64,000 nt of DNA, taken from the NCBI RefSeq assembly GCF_900105395.1, contig NZ_LT629775.1, positions 3,742,001 through 3,806,000 of the forward strand, in the 5' to 3' direction. This document shows, piece after piece, positions 1 through 8,760 of this stretch (its first letter is position 1; each line of letters opens with the position of its first letter). The notes beneath the pieces were generated by a model. That model made no database searches. It was not told the origin of the DNA and was given only the letters and a program-made list of their open reading frames with translations. A program made the position numbers and the translations under genes. The DNA comes from Streptomyces sp. TLI_053 (GTDB taxonomy: Bacteria; Actinomycetota; Actinomycetes; Streptomycetales; Streptomycetaceae).

Positions 1-1069
1 CGTAGCCGAGCTCCTTGCCCTTGAGCTCAACGGAGGCGCGGCCGGCCATGTCGGAGACCAGCATCCGCATGGTGTTGCCGACCGTCTCCGGGTCGATGTG
101 CTGGTAGAGGTCCGGGTCGACCTTGATCGCCGAGGCGTGCAGTCCGGCCTTGTGCGCGAAGGCCGAGAAGCCGACGTAGGGCTGGTGGGTGGAGGGGGCG
201 AGGTTGACCACCTCGGCGATCGCGTGCGAGATCCGGGTCATCTCGGCGAGGCTGCCGGGCGGCAGCACCCGGCGGTCGCACTTCAGCTCCAGCGCGCCGA
301 CCACCGGGAAGAGGTTGGCGTTGCCGACCCGCTCGCCGTAGCCGTTGGCGGTGCACTGGACGTGGGTGGCGCCGGCCTCGACCGCCGCCAGGGTGTTGGC
401 GACGGCGCAGCCGGTGTCGTCCTGGGCGTGGATGCCGAGCCGGGCGCCGGTCGCGGCGAGCACGTCGGCGACGGTGTCGCGCACGCCGGAGGGCAGCATC
501 CCGCCGTTGGTGTCGCAGAGCACCACCACCTCGGCGCCGGCCTCGTGGGCGGTGCGGACCACGGCCAGGGCGTAGTCCCGGTTCGCCCGGTAGCCGTCGA
601 AGAAGTGCTCGCAGTCGATGAAGACCCGGCGTCCCTGCGCCCGCAGGTGGGCGACGCTGTCCCGGACCATCTCCAGGTTCTCGTCCAGGGTGGTGCGCAG
701 CGCCAGTTCGACGTGCCGGTCGTGGGACTTGGCGACCAGGGTGATCACCGGTGCGCCGGAGTTGACCAGGGCGGCCAGCTGCGGGTCGTCCGCGGCGCTG
801 CCGCCGGCCCGCCGGGTGGCGCCGAAGGCGACCAGCCGGGCGTGCCGGAGGTCGAGCTCCTCGGCGGCGCGGGCGAAGAACTCGGTGTCCCGGGGGTTGG
901 CTCCGGGCCAGCCGCCCTCGATGAAGCCGACGCCGAACTCGTCCAGGTGCCGCGCGATGGCGAGCTTGTCGGCCACCGTGAGGTTGATGCCCTCGCGCTG
1001 GGCGCCGTCGCGCAGGGTGGTGTCGAAAACGTGGAAGGCGTCGTCGGGGAGGTTGCTCGCCTGGGTCAT
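1..1069 (-). CDS. cimA: Citramalate synthase, N-terminal part (cut by window edge)
   Basis: Condenses pyruvate with acetyl-CoA to citramalate, an entry into isoleucine synthesis, in the cytoplasm. The visible 356 residues form the HMGL-like TIM barrel of the isopropylmalate/citramalate synthase family. Near residue 17 stands DTTLRDGAQREG, where GAQREG is typical of CimA; LeuA normally has GEQSPG. Metal and active-site segments HAQDDTG and TANGYGERVGNANL are present. The ATG at 1069 directly precedes the conserved N-terminus. The C-terminal regulatory domain lies outside the window. An attenuator-like leader lies just upstream (1203-1354), and ilvE is the next gene upstream on the same strand. 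A homocitrate synthase-like role is less likely given GAQREG. Confidence 0.93.
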   Translation of the reverse strand, partial: MTQASNLPDDAFHVFDTTLRDGAQREGINLTVADKLAIARHLDEFGVGFIEGGWPGANPRDTEFFARAAEELDLRHARLVAFGATRRAGGSAADDPQLAALVNSGAPVITLVAKSHDRHVELALRTTLDENLEMVRDSVAHLRAQGRRVFIDCEHFFDGYRANRDYALAVVRTAHEAGAEVVVLCDTNGGMLPSGVRDTVADVLAATGARLGIHAQDDTGCAVANTLAAVEAGATHVQCTANGYGERVGNANLFPVVGALELKCDRRVLPPGSLAEMTRISHAIAEVVNLAPSTHQPYVGFSAFAHKAGLHASAIKVDPDLYQHIDPETVGNTMRMLVSDMAGRASVELKGKELGY

Positions 1070-1202
1070 GACCCTGGGTCTCCGTTCCGGGAGGTCCGTC
1101 TACTGCTCTGCCGGTTCTGATTCCGGCTCCACTGTCCAGCATCCCGCGCGCACCCGGTGTCCCTCGGCCCCTTGTGGGGGCTCCGGCCGGTCCGGGGGAA
1201 AC

Positions 1203-1231
1203 AAAAAGACCCCTCGCGGGTGCGAGAGGTC
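1203..1231 (-). terminator. Attenuator/terminator in the cimA leader
   Basis: On the minus strand a perfect 10-bp stem (1208-1217 with 1222-1231, one G-U pair) with a 4-nt loop is followed by five T's (1203-1207). It lies 134 nt before the cimA start and after a short reading frame, the layout of a transcription attenuator. It could instead be only a terminator for ilvE read-through, although ilvE has its own hairpin at 1471-1500. Confidence 0.75.
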
Positions 1232-1285
1232 TGCGCGCGGGTCTGGACGCTGGTGGTCGCTCCGCATCGGGTGGTGCGGAAGCGG

Positions 1286-1354
1286 TCACTGCGGACCGGC
1301 GCGCCTGCTGCTAATAATCAGCGAAAGCGAGGACACGTCGGCAGTCTGGCACAT
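1286..1354 (-). CDS. Candidate cimA leader peptide (22 aa)
   Basis: A short frame ATG...TGA on the minus strand encodes MCQTADVSSLSLIISSRRA and ends GPQ. It contains a Leu-Ile-Ile run (CTG ATT ATT) about 50 nt before the attenuator stem at 1208-1231. Ile codons in a leader upstream of an isoleucine-pathway gene fit ribosome-mediated attenuation. No good ribosome binding site precedes the ATG; a GTG at codon 7 is an alternative start, and the AT-rich TGATTATTAG could instead be a promoter element. The role is inferred. Confidence 0.45.
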   Translation of the reverse strand: MCQTADVSSLSLIISSRRAGPQ

Positions 1355-1470
1355 CGTCCGCGCCGCGGCCCGCCCGTCTCGGCATCCGGAACGAGCGCGC
1401 CGGGGCGGGCGGGTCACGACGAGCGGGTCACGGCGGCCGGGCCCCGGGTGACCGGGCCGGGCCGGAGCGG

Positions 1471-1500
1471 CCGGGCGGGCCGCAGGAGCGGCCCGCCCGG
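1471..1500 (-). terminator. ilvE terminator
   Basis: Perfect 13-bp GC stem (1471-1483 with 1488-1500) with an AGGA-position loop, starting 11 nt after the ilvE stop codon. No T-run, as usual for GC-rich actinobacteria. Confidence 0.7.
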
Positions 1501-1510
1501 AGCGGGGGGA

Positions 1511-2623
1511 TCAGACGATCCGGTGCAGCCAGCCGTGGGTGTCGGGGGCCTGGCCGCCCTGGATCGCGAGCAGGGAGCGGCGCAGCTCCATGGTGACCGG
1601 GCCGGGCTCGCCGGCACCGACGGTCCAGTCGCCGCCGCGGGACTTCACCGAGCCGACCGGGGTGATCACGGCGGCGGTGCCGCAGGCGAAGACCTCGGTC
1701 AGGGTGCCGTCGGCGTTGCCCCGCTTCCACTCCTCGGTGGAGATCTTCCGCTCCTCGACCGCGTAACCGAGGTCGCCGGCGAGCTGCAGCAGCGAGTCAC
1801 GGGTGATGCCGGGCAGCAGGGCGCCGGACAGCTCGGGGGTGACGATCCGGGCGTCCTCGCCCTCGCCGAACACGAAGTAGAGGTTCATGCCGCCCATCTC
1901 CTCGATCCACCGGTGCTCGGCGGCATCGAGCCAGACGACCTGGTCGCAGCCCTTCGCGGCGGCCTCGGCCTGGGCGACCAGCGAGGCGGCGTAGTTGCCG
2001 GCGCACTTGGCGGCACCGGTGCCGCCCGGGGCGGCGCGCACGTAGTCCTCGGAGAGCCAGACCGAGACCGGCTTGACGCCGCCCGGGAAGTAGGCGCCGG
2101 CCGGGGAGGCAATGATCATGAAGAGGTAGGAGTTGGCGGGCCGGACACCCAGGCCGACCTCGGTGGCGAACATGAACGGCCGCAGGTAGAGGCTCTGCTC
2201 CGGCTCGTTCGGGACCCAGGCCTGCTCCTGCTGGACCAGCAGCTCGACGGCCTCGACGAAGGCCTCGACCGGCAGCTCCGGCATCGCCAGCCGGCGGGCC
2301 GAGGCCTGGAAGCGCTGCGCGTTGGCCTCCGGGCGGAAGGTCGCGATCGAGCCGTCCGCCTGGCGGTAGGCCTTGAGGCCCTCGAAGATCGCCTGGCCGT
2401 AGTGCAGGGTCATGTTGGCCGGGTCCATCTCGATCGGCGCGTAGGGCGCCAGCTGGGCGTCGTGCCAGCCCACGCCCTCGGTCCAGCGGATGGTGACCAT
2501 GTGGTCGGTGAACACGCGCCCGAAGCCCGGGTTGGCCAGCCGGGCCTCGCGCTCCGCCTGGGGCAGCGGGTGCGCGGAGGGCTTGAGGTCGAACGTGATG
2601 GGCGCCTGGGTGGGCGTGCTCAT
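1511..2623 (-). CDS. ilvE: Branched-chain amino acid aminotransferase
   Basis: PLP fold-type IV enzyme that transfers the amino group of glutamate to the keto acids of Val, Leu and Ile. At 370 aa it is full length for the class II BCAT branch. The PLP-binding lysine is K206 in [11 protein letters not shown], and the EVGLGVRP and [10 protein letters not shown] segments are typical. The frame is open further upstream, but the ATG at 2623 is preceded by GAAGGACA and starts the conserved N-terminus [11 protein letters not shown]. It is flanked by leuB upstream and cimA downstream on the same strand, each with its own hairpin, so the three may be separate transcripts of one pathway. Confidence 0.96.
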   Translation of the reverse strand: MSTPTQAPITFDLKPSAHPLPQAEREARLANPGFGRVFTDHMVTIRWTEGVGWHDAQLAPYAPIEMDPANMTLHYGQAIFEGLKAYRQADGSIATFRPEANAQRFQASARRLAMPELPVEAFVEAVELLVQQEQAWVPNEPEQSLYLRPFMFATEVGLGVRPANSYLFMIIASPAGAYFPGGVKPVSVWLSEDYVRAAPGGTGAAKCAGNYAASLVAQAEAAAKGCDQVVWLDAAEHRWIEEMGGMNLYFVFGEGEDARIVTPELSGALLPGITRDSLLQLAGDLGYAVEERKISTEEWKRGNADGTLTEVFACGTAAVITPVGSVKSRGGDWTVGAGEPGPVTMELRRSLLAIQGGQAPDTHGWLHRIV

Positions 2624-2797
2624 GGCTGTGTGTCCTTCACCGTGGGGTTGGTCAGGGCCGCCTCCGCCGGTGCTCGTCCCGGACTCACGCTCCGGTACGG
2701 ACGCACGACGGCACGGCCCACTGTCGATACTCGCATCCAGAGGGCCGTGCCGAACAGTCGCGGACTCCTTGGAGAACCGCAAGCTGCCGTTATGGGG

Positions 2798-2816
2798 TCC
2801 GGCCCACCGGGCCGGA
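2798..2816 (-). terminator. leuB terminator hairpin
   Basis: An 8-bp perfect stem TCCGGCCC/GGGCCGGA with a 3-nt loop lies 27 nt after the leuB stop on the minus strand. No T-run. Confidence 0.5.
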
Positions 2817-2842
2817 ACACCGTTTGTCGGGGTCCCGGCCTC

Positions 2843-3880
2843 CTAGGCGGATACTCGGGCGGCGAGCGCGTCGCCGACCTGGGAGGTGGTACGGGTGCCG
2901 GTGCGCTCGGTGAGGTCCGCGGCGACCGCGGCCTCGATCCGGGCGGCCTCGGCGGCGTACCCGAGGTGGTCGAGCAGCATGGCGACCGACAGCACGGTGG
3001 CGGTCGGGTCGGCCTTGCCCTGGCCGGCGATGTCCGGGGCCGAGCCGTGCACGGGCTCGAACATCGACGGGAAGGCGCCGCTCGGGTTGATGTTGCCGCT
3101 GGCGGCCAGGCCGATCCCGCCGGTGACGGCGGCGGCCAGGTCGGTCAGGATGTCGCCGAACAGGTTGTCGGTCACGATGACGTCGAACCGCTCGGGCTGG
3201 GTGACGAAGAAGATGGTCGCCGCGTCGACGTGCAGGTAGTCGGTGGTGACCTCGGGGAACTCGGTGCCGACCTGCTCGAAGATCCGGGTCCACAGGTGGC
3301 CGGCGTGCACCAGCACGTTGTTCTTGTGCACCAGGGTGAGCTTCTTGCGCGGGCGCGCCTGCGCCCGGCGGTAGGCGTCGCGCACCACGCGCTCGATGCC
3401 GAAGGCGGTGTTGAGGCTGACCTCGGTGGCCACCTCCTGCTCGGTACCGGTGCGCAGCGAGCCGCCGTTGCCGACGTACGGGCCCTCGGTGCCCTCGCGG
3501 ACGACCACGAAGTCGATCTCCGGCTCGCCGGCCAGCGGCGACTTCACGCCCGGGAAGAGCCGACCCGGCCGGAGGTTGATGTGGTGGTCGAAGGCGAACC
3601 GCAGCTTCAGCAGCAGCCCCCGCTCCAGCACACCGGACGGCACGCTCGGGTCGCCGATGGCGCCGAGCAGGATCGCGTCGTGGGCCTTGAGCTCCGCCAG
3701 GACGCTGTCCGGGAGGGTCTCACCGGTCCGGTGGTAGCGCCGGGCGCCGAGGTCGAACTCGGTGCTCTCCAGCTTCACATCGGCGGGAAGCGCAGCCTCC
3801 AGGACCTTGAGGCCCTCGGCCACCACTTCCTGGCCGATACCGTCACCGGGGACTACTGCGAGACGAATCGTGCGAGACAT
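2843..3880 (-). CDS. leuB: 3-isopropylmalate dehydrogenase
   Basis: Oxidises and decarboxylates 3-isopropylmalate to 2-oxoisocaproate with NAD+, the third step of leucine synthesis, in the cytoplasm. The 345 aa match the shorter actinobacterial type. Visible family motifs are the N-terminal [12 protein letters not shown], the substrate arginines in [18 protein letters not shown], and the metal-binding aspartates in the segment [14 protein letters not shown]. It starts with ATG at 3880; the preceding bases give only a weak ribosome site. It lies upstream of ilvE on the same strand with a hairpin between them. Confidence 0.96.
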   Translation of the reverse strand: MSRTIRLAVVPGDGIGQEVVAEGLKVLEAALPADVKLESTEFDLGARRYHRTGETLPDSVLAELKAHDAILLGAIGDPSVPSGVLERGLLLKLRFAFDHHINLRPGRLFPGVKSPLAGEPEIDFVVVREGTEGPYVGNGGSLRTGTEQEVATEVSLNTAFGIERVVRDAYRRAQARPRKKLTLVHKNNVLVHAGHLWTRIFEQVGTEFPEVTTDYLHVDAATIFFVTQPERFDVIVTDNLFGDILTDLAAAVTGGIGLAASGNINPSGAFPSMFEPVHGSAPDIAGQGKADPTATVLSVAMLLDHLGYAAEAARIEAAVAADLTERTGTRTTSQVGDALAARVSA

Positions 3881-3957
3881 GTTCGGAGGCTACGCCGATG
3901 TCCCAGAGCCTGACATCCGGCGTCCACCATCCGGACAGCGGCCCCGATCGGAACGGA

Positions 3958-4527
3958 TCAGGTGAGATCGATGTCGACCGGAAACGGCCGGTCCACCTTC
4001 AGCTGCTTGTGGTGGATCCCGGTCAGCCCGTAGAGCCCGGTGGCCGGGTCGATCTCGTAGGTGTGGACCACGGGCCGCCCCTCGTCGCACTCGACCCGCC
4101 AGAAGTGGGGGATGCCGGCGGCGGCGTACTTGCGCGGCTTGACTTCGCGGTCGCGCTCCCCGGACTCCTGGGAGACGACCTCGACGACGAGCAGGACGTC
4201 CTTCGCGTGGCAGAAGGTCTGATCGGGCCCGGTGTCCGCGGCGAGGTCGACGACCATCACGTCGGGCTCCGGGCGGTTGCGGTGGTCCAGCTTCAGCCCC
4301 ATACGGCACCAGACCTCCCAACCCTCCGGCACCTGTTCGTCCAAGTGCCGGTCCAGGTCTCCGACCGTCCGCGCGTGGAAGCGGGTCTGGGGCGCGCTGA
4401 AGACCAGGCCGCCGAACAACAATTCGGTGTGCGGTGGAAGGTCGGGCAGCCGGTCGAGGCTGTCGGCGGTGTGCCCCTCGATCGGTGGGCGGAGCCAAAC
4501 CGGGTACTGCTCCGAGAGAGCCTCCAT
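3958..4527 (-). CDS. Uma2 family (DUF820) putative endonuclease
   Basis: A 189-aa protein of the Uma2/DUF820 family, which has a PD-(D/E)XK nuclease-like fold but mostly unproven function and is strongly expanded in actinobacteria and cyanobacteria. The family core is visible: PDVMVVD followed by LLVVEVVSQESGERDREVK and KYAAAGIPHFWRVE, giving the D, E and K catalytic-type residues. It starts with ATG at 4527. It stands alone between leuB and a protease gene and shares no obvious operon. A second Uma2 protein of the same length lies at 38854-39423. Confidence 0.85.
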   Translation of the reverse strand: MEALSEQYPVWLRPPIEGHTADSLDRLPDLPPHTELLFGGLVFSAPQTRFHARTVGDLDRHLDEQVPEGWEVWCRMGLKLDHRNRPEPDVMVVDLAADTGPDQTFCHAKDVLLVVEVVSQESGERDREVKPRKYAAAGIPHFWRVECDEGRPVVHTYEIDPATGLYGLTGIHHKQLKVDRPFPVDIDLT

Positions 4528-4577
4528 CGCTCCAGCTTCGCGAACGGGCGCGGTCTGGTTCGGCCTTTCTCCCGAAC

Positions 4578-4611
4578 GGGGGAGCGTGCGGCCGGTGCCG
4601 CACGCTCCCCC
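4578..4611 (-). terminator. Protease gene terminator
   Basis: Perfect 15-bp stem (4578-4592 with 4597-4611) and a CGGT loop, immediately after the stop codon of the subtilase gene at 4616. Could act in both directions. Confidence 0.75.
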
Positions 4612-4615
4612 GGGG

Positions 4616-7600
4616 TCACGGCAGGGTCAGGATCTGGCTGCGGCGGCCCTCCGGGTTGAGGTGGTGGAGCAGCAGCACCCGGGAGCGGTCGCCGTCGGTG
4701 CGGCGGATGTCCAGCAGGGTGGCGGCGTGGACGGGGGCGGCCAGGGCGGTGGGGCCGCCGGGGCCGGTGCGGATGTCGACGGCGGGGTGCAGGACGTCCA
4801 CGGCGAGGGTGGGACGGGTGCCGCGCAGGCCGATCGCGGAGAAGGCGTCGGCCGGGTCCCGCCCGGCGCCGGCCAGGCCGGTCCACACCGCGTAGTGGAC
4901 CGTGCTGTGCCCGGCCCGGACGCCCGGGAGGGCGGAGAGCCGGACCGGCAGCACCACCGTGTCGGAGTCCAGCAGCGCGGTGTCGGTGTCCCCCCAGCGG
5001 GCGTTCAGCGGCTGGACGTCGAGTTCGGCGCCGGTGCGGGCGTCCACCGTCCGGGCCACCAGGACGTCGCTGCCGCGCATCCGGTCGGCCCGGACCACCA
5101 CGTCGGTGACGCCGTCGCCGTCGGTGTCCAGCGAGGCCCGGACGCCGAACAGCCCGACCGGGGTGGCGGCCGGGGCCCACACCTGGGCGCCGAGGTAGAG
5201 CCGGCCCTCGGCGAGCGGGTCCCCGGCGACGGTGGGCGCGTCGGTGGCGGCGCCGACGGCCCTCAGGTCGGCCGCGCGGTCGCCGGGGCGCTCCACGCAG
5301 ACGTCCCTCAGGTGCTCGGCCTCCTCGGTGCTGCCCTCCGGCACGAAGCCCGCGCCGGGCCCGACGGCCGCCCCGCTGTCCGGCGGGCAGTCCGCCCAGC
5401 GGGTGCCCTCCCCGCCGAGCGCGAAGGCGCTGAGCAGGCCGGGCGCGTCACCGGGCGCGTCGGTGCCGGTGAACGCGACCACGGCCCCGGAGCGGGTGGT
5501 GCGGACCGGGGCGGTGGCGGCCAGGTCGGTGGCCGGGCGGGGGGCCGCGAACAGCGGCACCCGCAGACCGGGGACGGCCGGGTCGTCCGGGGTCAGCAGC
5601 AGCCGGCCGGAGAGCTCGCCCCGGTAGCTGCGGGCCCGGCCGCCCTGGACGGTGGCGATCGTCGGGTCCGGGGCGCGGCCGAGCGCGCCGGGCACGCTCA
5701 GGGTGACCCGGACCCGGGCGGTGCCGCCGGGCGGCAGCTCGACCCGGTCGGGCGCGAGCTCGAAACGGGCGCCGGGCAGTTCGGTGGCGGCCGCGTAGCC
5801 GGTCCGGTAGGCGACCGGGGCGGCGGACAGGTTGCGGACCTCGACCTCGCGCACCTGGGCCAGCGGCCCGGTGACGGCGACCGGGCCGAAGGAGACGCCG
5901 ACGGCGCCCTCCACCGCGCCCTCCCCCGCCGCGTAGGCGACGGCCGGGGTGCGGACGGCCCGGTCGACGGCGGCCCGGCCGGCGCCGGTGCGCTCGGGCC
6001 CGTAGACCGGGCCGGTGCCGCCGTCGCCGAGCCAGGTGTCCCCGGCGGTGTTCATCAGCGCGGCCTTGACCTGCTCGACGGTCCAGCCGGGGTGGGCCGC
6101 GCGGACCAGCGCGGCCAGGCCGGCGGCGTGCGGGGTGGCCATCGAGGTGCCGTCCTCGCGCTGGCCGCCGGTGCCGCTGCCGACCCGGGCCGACCAGATG
6201 GTCTCGCCGGGGGCGGCGAGGTCCGGCTTGACCACCCCGGGCACCCCGATGCCGCGGGAGGTGAAGTCGGTGAGGGTGTCGAGCCGCTGCGGCTGGTCCT
6301 GGGCGACGACACCGTGCAGCGGGTTGCCGGGCGCGGCGAGGCGGACGCGGACCGGGCCGGCGGCGGCGCCCGCGCGGAGCCGTTCGCCGTCGGCACGGGC
6401 GAGCAGGGCCAGCGGGACCCGGTCGTTGCCGGCGATCTCGGCGAGGTGGTCGTCGTCGGCGGCGAGCAGGGCGCCGAGGGCCCCGGCCTCGGCGACGTGG
6501 TCGGCGCGCGGGCCCGAGCCGCAGGCGCGCTCGGACTCCCGGGTGCTCCAGGCGAGCACGGCGATCCGCCCGGCGATCCGCTTCCGGTCGGCCTCGGAGA
6601 AGGCCGTGCAGCCGTCCCGCTGGTCGGCGGGCAGGGCGAGCTCCCCGGCCACGTCGGCGGTGGACCAGTCCTGGTAGCGGGCGCTCCAGTGGGCCGGCAC
6701 GACCCCGGCGAGCGGCTGCGGGTCGAGCACGGTGAGGCCGTCGGCGTCACTGTGCGGGTCGACCGAGGCGGCGACCGCGAGCGCCCTGGCGGCGGTGCCG
6801 GGGCTGCCGCCGATGGCGTACACGTCGCCCTCGTTGCCGGCGGCGGCGACCACCACGGTGCCGAGCGCGGCGAGCCGGTCGACGGCGAGGGCGTCGGCGT
6901 CGTCGGTGGCGCCGAAGCGGCTGCCGAGCGAGAGGTTGAGGACGTCGAGCCGGTCGCTCGGGTCGCCGTCGCCGTCCGGGTCGGCGGCCAGGTCGAGGGC
7001 CTCGCCGAGCTGGTCGGTGGAGCCGTCGCAGCCGAACACCCGGATCGCGTACAGCTGGGCGCCGGGCGCGGCACCGGGGCCGACCCGGAAGCCGCCCGGG
7101 TCCAGGCCGGGCCGGTAGGGGCCCCGGTAGGGCTGTCCGTCGGTGGTGACGCCGAGGCCGGCGGCGGTGCCGGCCACATGGGTGCCGTGGCCGTTGCGGA
7201 CGCAGTCGATCGGGTTCTCGTCCGGGTGCGGCTCGGGCTGGTAGTGCGGGGAGGACGGATCGGGCTGGTAGTCGTCGCCGACCAGGTCGCGGCCGCCGGA
7301 CACCTTGGCGCTCGGGAAGAGTCCGGCCGGCGCGGGCTTCGCCCCGTCGACCGAGCGGAACGCCTCCTCGGTGCCGGGACCGCCGAAGTCGGCGTGGGTG
7401 TAGTCGATGCCGCTGTCCGCGATGCCGATCCGCACGCCCCGGCCGGTGTCACCGCCGTCCGGGCCGCCGTCGGAGGAGCCGCCGGTCCAGACCTCGGGCG
7501 CGCCGGTGACCGGCACCGAGTGGGCGTTGTCCCGCCGCTTGCGGACGATCGGGTGCACGGCCGCGACCCCGGGCAGGGTGCGCAGCGCGGGCAGCCGGTC

Positions 7601-8017
7601 GGCGGGGGCGTTGACGGCGAGCCCGGTGACCAGGGTGCGGGTGCGGTAGAGCTCCCGGGCGGCGGGGACGGCTTCGTGGACGGCGGCGGCCAGGCGGTCC
7701 AGCGCCGTGGAGGCGCGGGTCCGCTGGGCGGCGCCGGCCCGGGCCGCCTCGCCGCGGACGGCCTCCGGGGAGCGCCGGCCGCGCCGGGCCTCGTCCCCGG
7801 CCCGGCGCCAGGCGGGGGCGACCGGTTCGGTGGCGAGTTCCAGCAGGACGGCGACGGGTCCGGCGGCGGAGCGGCCCGGCGGGGCCGACGGTGATGCCGG
7901 GGACGTCGGCGGGCTGCCGGTGGCCGGGGCGGCCCCGGTGAGCAGGGCCGGTCCGGCGAGCAGGGTGAGCGTCAGGCCGAGCCGGGCAAGCGGTCGGCGG
8001 ACGACGGGATGGCGCAT
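4616..8017 (-). CDS. Secreted subtilisin-like (S8) serine protease, large
   Basis: A predicted exported peptidase of 1133 aa. The N-terminus MRHPVVRRPLARLGLTLTLLAGPALL is a signal peptide with Arg-rich start, and ATG at 8017 follows GGGAGAGGA. A propeptide-like region (about residues 50-160, ending near VRKRRDNAHSV) precedes the catalytic domain. The S8 triad is complete: Asp in GIADSGIDYTHADFG, His in NGHGTHVAGTAAG and Ser in DGTSMATPHAAG. A protease-associated (PA)-like insert lies between His and Ser. About 450 residues after the catalytic Ser form beta-rich Fn3-like regions ending in DGDGVTD-type calcium-binding-like sequence. It likely digests extracellular protein. It is a monocistronic gene with a strong terminator; specificity is unknown. 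Confidence 0.93.
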   Translation of the reverse strand: MRHPVVRRPLARLGLTLTLLAGPALLTGAAPATGSPPTSPASPSAPPGRSAAGPVAVLLELATEPVAPAWRRAGDEARRGRRSPEAVRGEAARAGAAQRTRASTALDRLAAAVHEAVPAARELYRTRTLVTGLAVNAPADRLPALRTLPGVAAVHPIVRKRRDNAHSVPVTGAPEVWTGGSSDGGPDGGDTGRGVRIGIADSGIDYTHADFGGPGTEEAFRSVDGAKPAPAGLFPSAKVSGGRDLVGDDYQPDPSSPHYQPEPHPDENPIDCVRNGHGTHVAGTAAGLGVTTDGQPYRGPYRPGLDPGGFRVGPGAAPGAQLYAIRVFGCDGSTDQLGEALDLAADPDGDGDPSDRLDVLNLSLGSRFGATDDADALAVDRLAALGTVVVAAAGNEGDVYAIGGSPGTAARALAVAASVDPHSDADGLTVLDPQPLAGVVPAHWSARYQDWSTADVAGELALPADQRDGCTAFSEADRKRIAGRIAVLAWSTRESERACGSGPRADHVAEAGALGALLAADDDHLAEIAGNDRVPLALLARADGERLRAGAAAGPVRVRLAAPGNPLHGVVAQDQPQRLDTLTDFTSRGIGVPGVVKPDLAAPGETIWSARVGSGTGGQREDGTSMATPHAAGLAALVRAAHPGWTVEQVKAALMNTAGDTWLGDGGTGPVYGPERTGAGRAAVDRAVRTPAVAYAAGEGAVEGAVGVSFGPVAVTGPLAQVREVEVRNLSAAPVAYRTGYAAATELPGARFELAPDRVELPPGGTARVRVTLSVPGALGRAPDPTIATVQGGRARSYRGELSGRLLLTPDDPAVPGLRVPLFAAPRPATDLAATAPVRTTRSGAVVAFTGTDAPGDAPGLLSAFALGGEGTRWADCPPDSGAAVGPGAGFVPEGSTEEAEHLRDVCVERPGDRAADLRAVGAATDAPTVAGDPLAEGRLYLGAQVWAPAATPVGLFGVRASLDTDGDGVTDVVVRADRMRGSDVLVARTVDARTGAELDVQPLNARWGDTDTALLDSDTVVLPVRLSALPGVRAGHSTVHYAVWTGLAGAGRDPADAFSAIGLRGTRPTLAVDVLHPAVDIRTGPGGPTALAAPVHAATLLDIRRTDGDRSRVLLLHHLNPEGRRSQILTLP

Positions 8018-8283
8018 GGTCCTCTCCCCCGGCCGGGGGAACTGATCCGCATCCGGTGCCGCTGACGCCCGCCCGCGCGGCCGTCGATCACCCTTCCGGG
8101 GGCCCCAAATTAGGAATATCGCGCCGGTCGGGGCGAGCAACTTCCACCGAACGGCGGCAACTTGCACTCCTGGGGGTGACCCTCCGTCAGTCCGTCCGGC
8201 CCATTCGGCGGATGAACGCCGAACGGGCCGGAGGCGGCCCGTCGGAGCCGGCCGCCAGGGGGCCGCCGGTCAGTGGCGGCCGG

Positions 8284-8442
8284 TCAGTGACCGGTCGCGC
8301 CGCCGTTGTCGCGGCGGTCCAGCGCCCGCTGGAGCGCGGCGGCGGCGAAGGGGTTCGGCTCGACGGCCCGGCGGCGGCGGGGGGCGCGGGTCTGCGGGGC
8401 GGCGGGGGCGGAAGCGGCGTGGCGGTCGGCGGTCGGGGGCAT
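8284..8442 (-). CDS. Small basic protein (52 aa), unknown function
   Basis: The ATG at 8442 is preceded by AAGGAG at ideal spacing, so translation is likely. The product begins MPPTADRHAASAPAAPQTRA, continues through a PRRRRAVEPNPF stretch and ends AAAALQRALDRRDNGG followed by ATGH. The second half could form an amphipathic helix, the first half looks disordered and Pro/Ala rich. It lies between serA and the protease gene, on the same strand. I recall similar short hypothetical proteins in streptomycetes but cannot name a function. Confidence 0.6.
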   Translation of the reverse strand: MPPTADRHAASAPAAPQTRAPRRRRAVEPNPFAAAALQRALDRRDNGGATGH

Positions 8443-8681
8443 ACCGGGGCTCCTTGGTTCGATACGCGCCGTGGGGACGGACGCGGCGGTGGGGAGGAGG
8501 GGGGTACACCGGGCAGGGGTCTCCCGCCCATCGGGTGCGGACGCGCGCACGGGCCGGACGCCCTGGCTGCAGGGGCGGCACACCGTGCGGCTGACTCCAC
8601 GGTACGACCCGCGCACGGCGGTGTCTGCACGAATACTTGGATTTCCTACTATCTGAGACGGGCGTCACCCGGAGGAACGCG
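8443..8681. other. Non-coding gap downstream of serA
   Basis: About 240 bases hold no supported gene. On the minus strand an AT-richer patch near 8627-8665 (reading TAGTAGGAAATCCAAGTATT in part) stands out from the GC-rich surroundings about 200 nt before the 52-aa gene. It probably carries that gene's promoter or 5' leader, but I see no clean -35/-10 pair. Confidence 0.4.
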
Positions 8682-8723
8682 CCAGGGCCCGGACCACCGT
8701 GCGAACGGCGGTCCGGGCCCTGG
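8682..8723 (-). terminator. serA terminator
   Basis: A 13-bp perfect stem (8682-8694 with 8711-8723) starts 38 nt beyond the serA stop codon on the minus strand. Confidence 0.75.
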
Positions 8724-8760
8724 TCAGAAGCGGTGCGGGGTGGTGCGGGGTGGTGCGGGA

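Noticed and set aside
1157..3913. A long plus-strand open frame covering ilvE and leuB
   Set aside because: It is antisense to two strongly supported genes; long shadow frames are common at this GC content and its product has no recognisable family.
4232..7894. A 1220-codon plus-strand frame antisense to the S8 protease
   Set aside because: Low-complexity Gly/Ala/Arg product, no conserved motif, and the opposite strand holds an intact protease with all catalytic residues.
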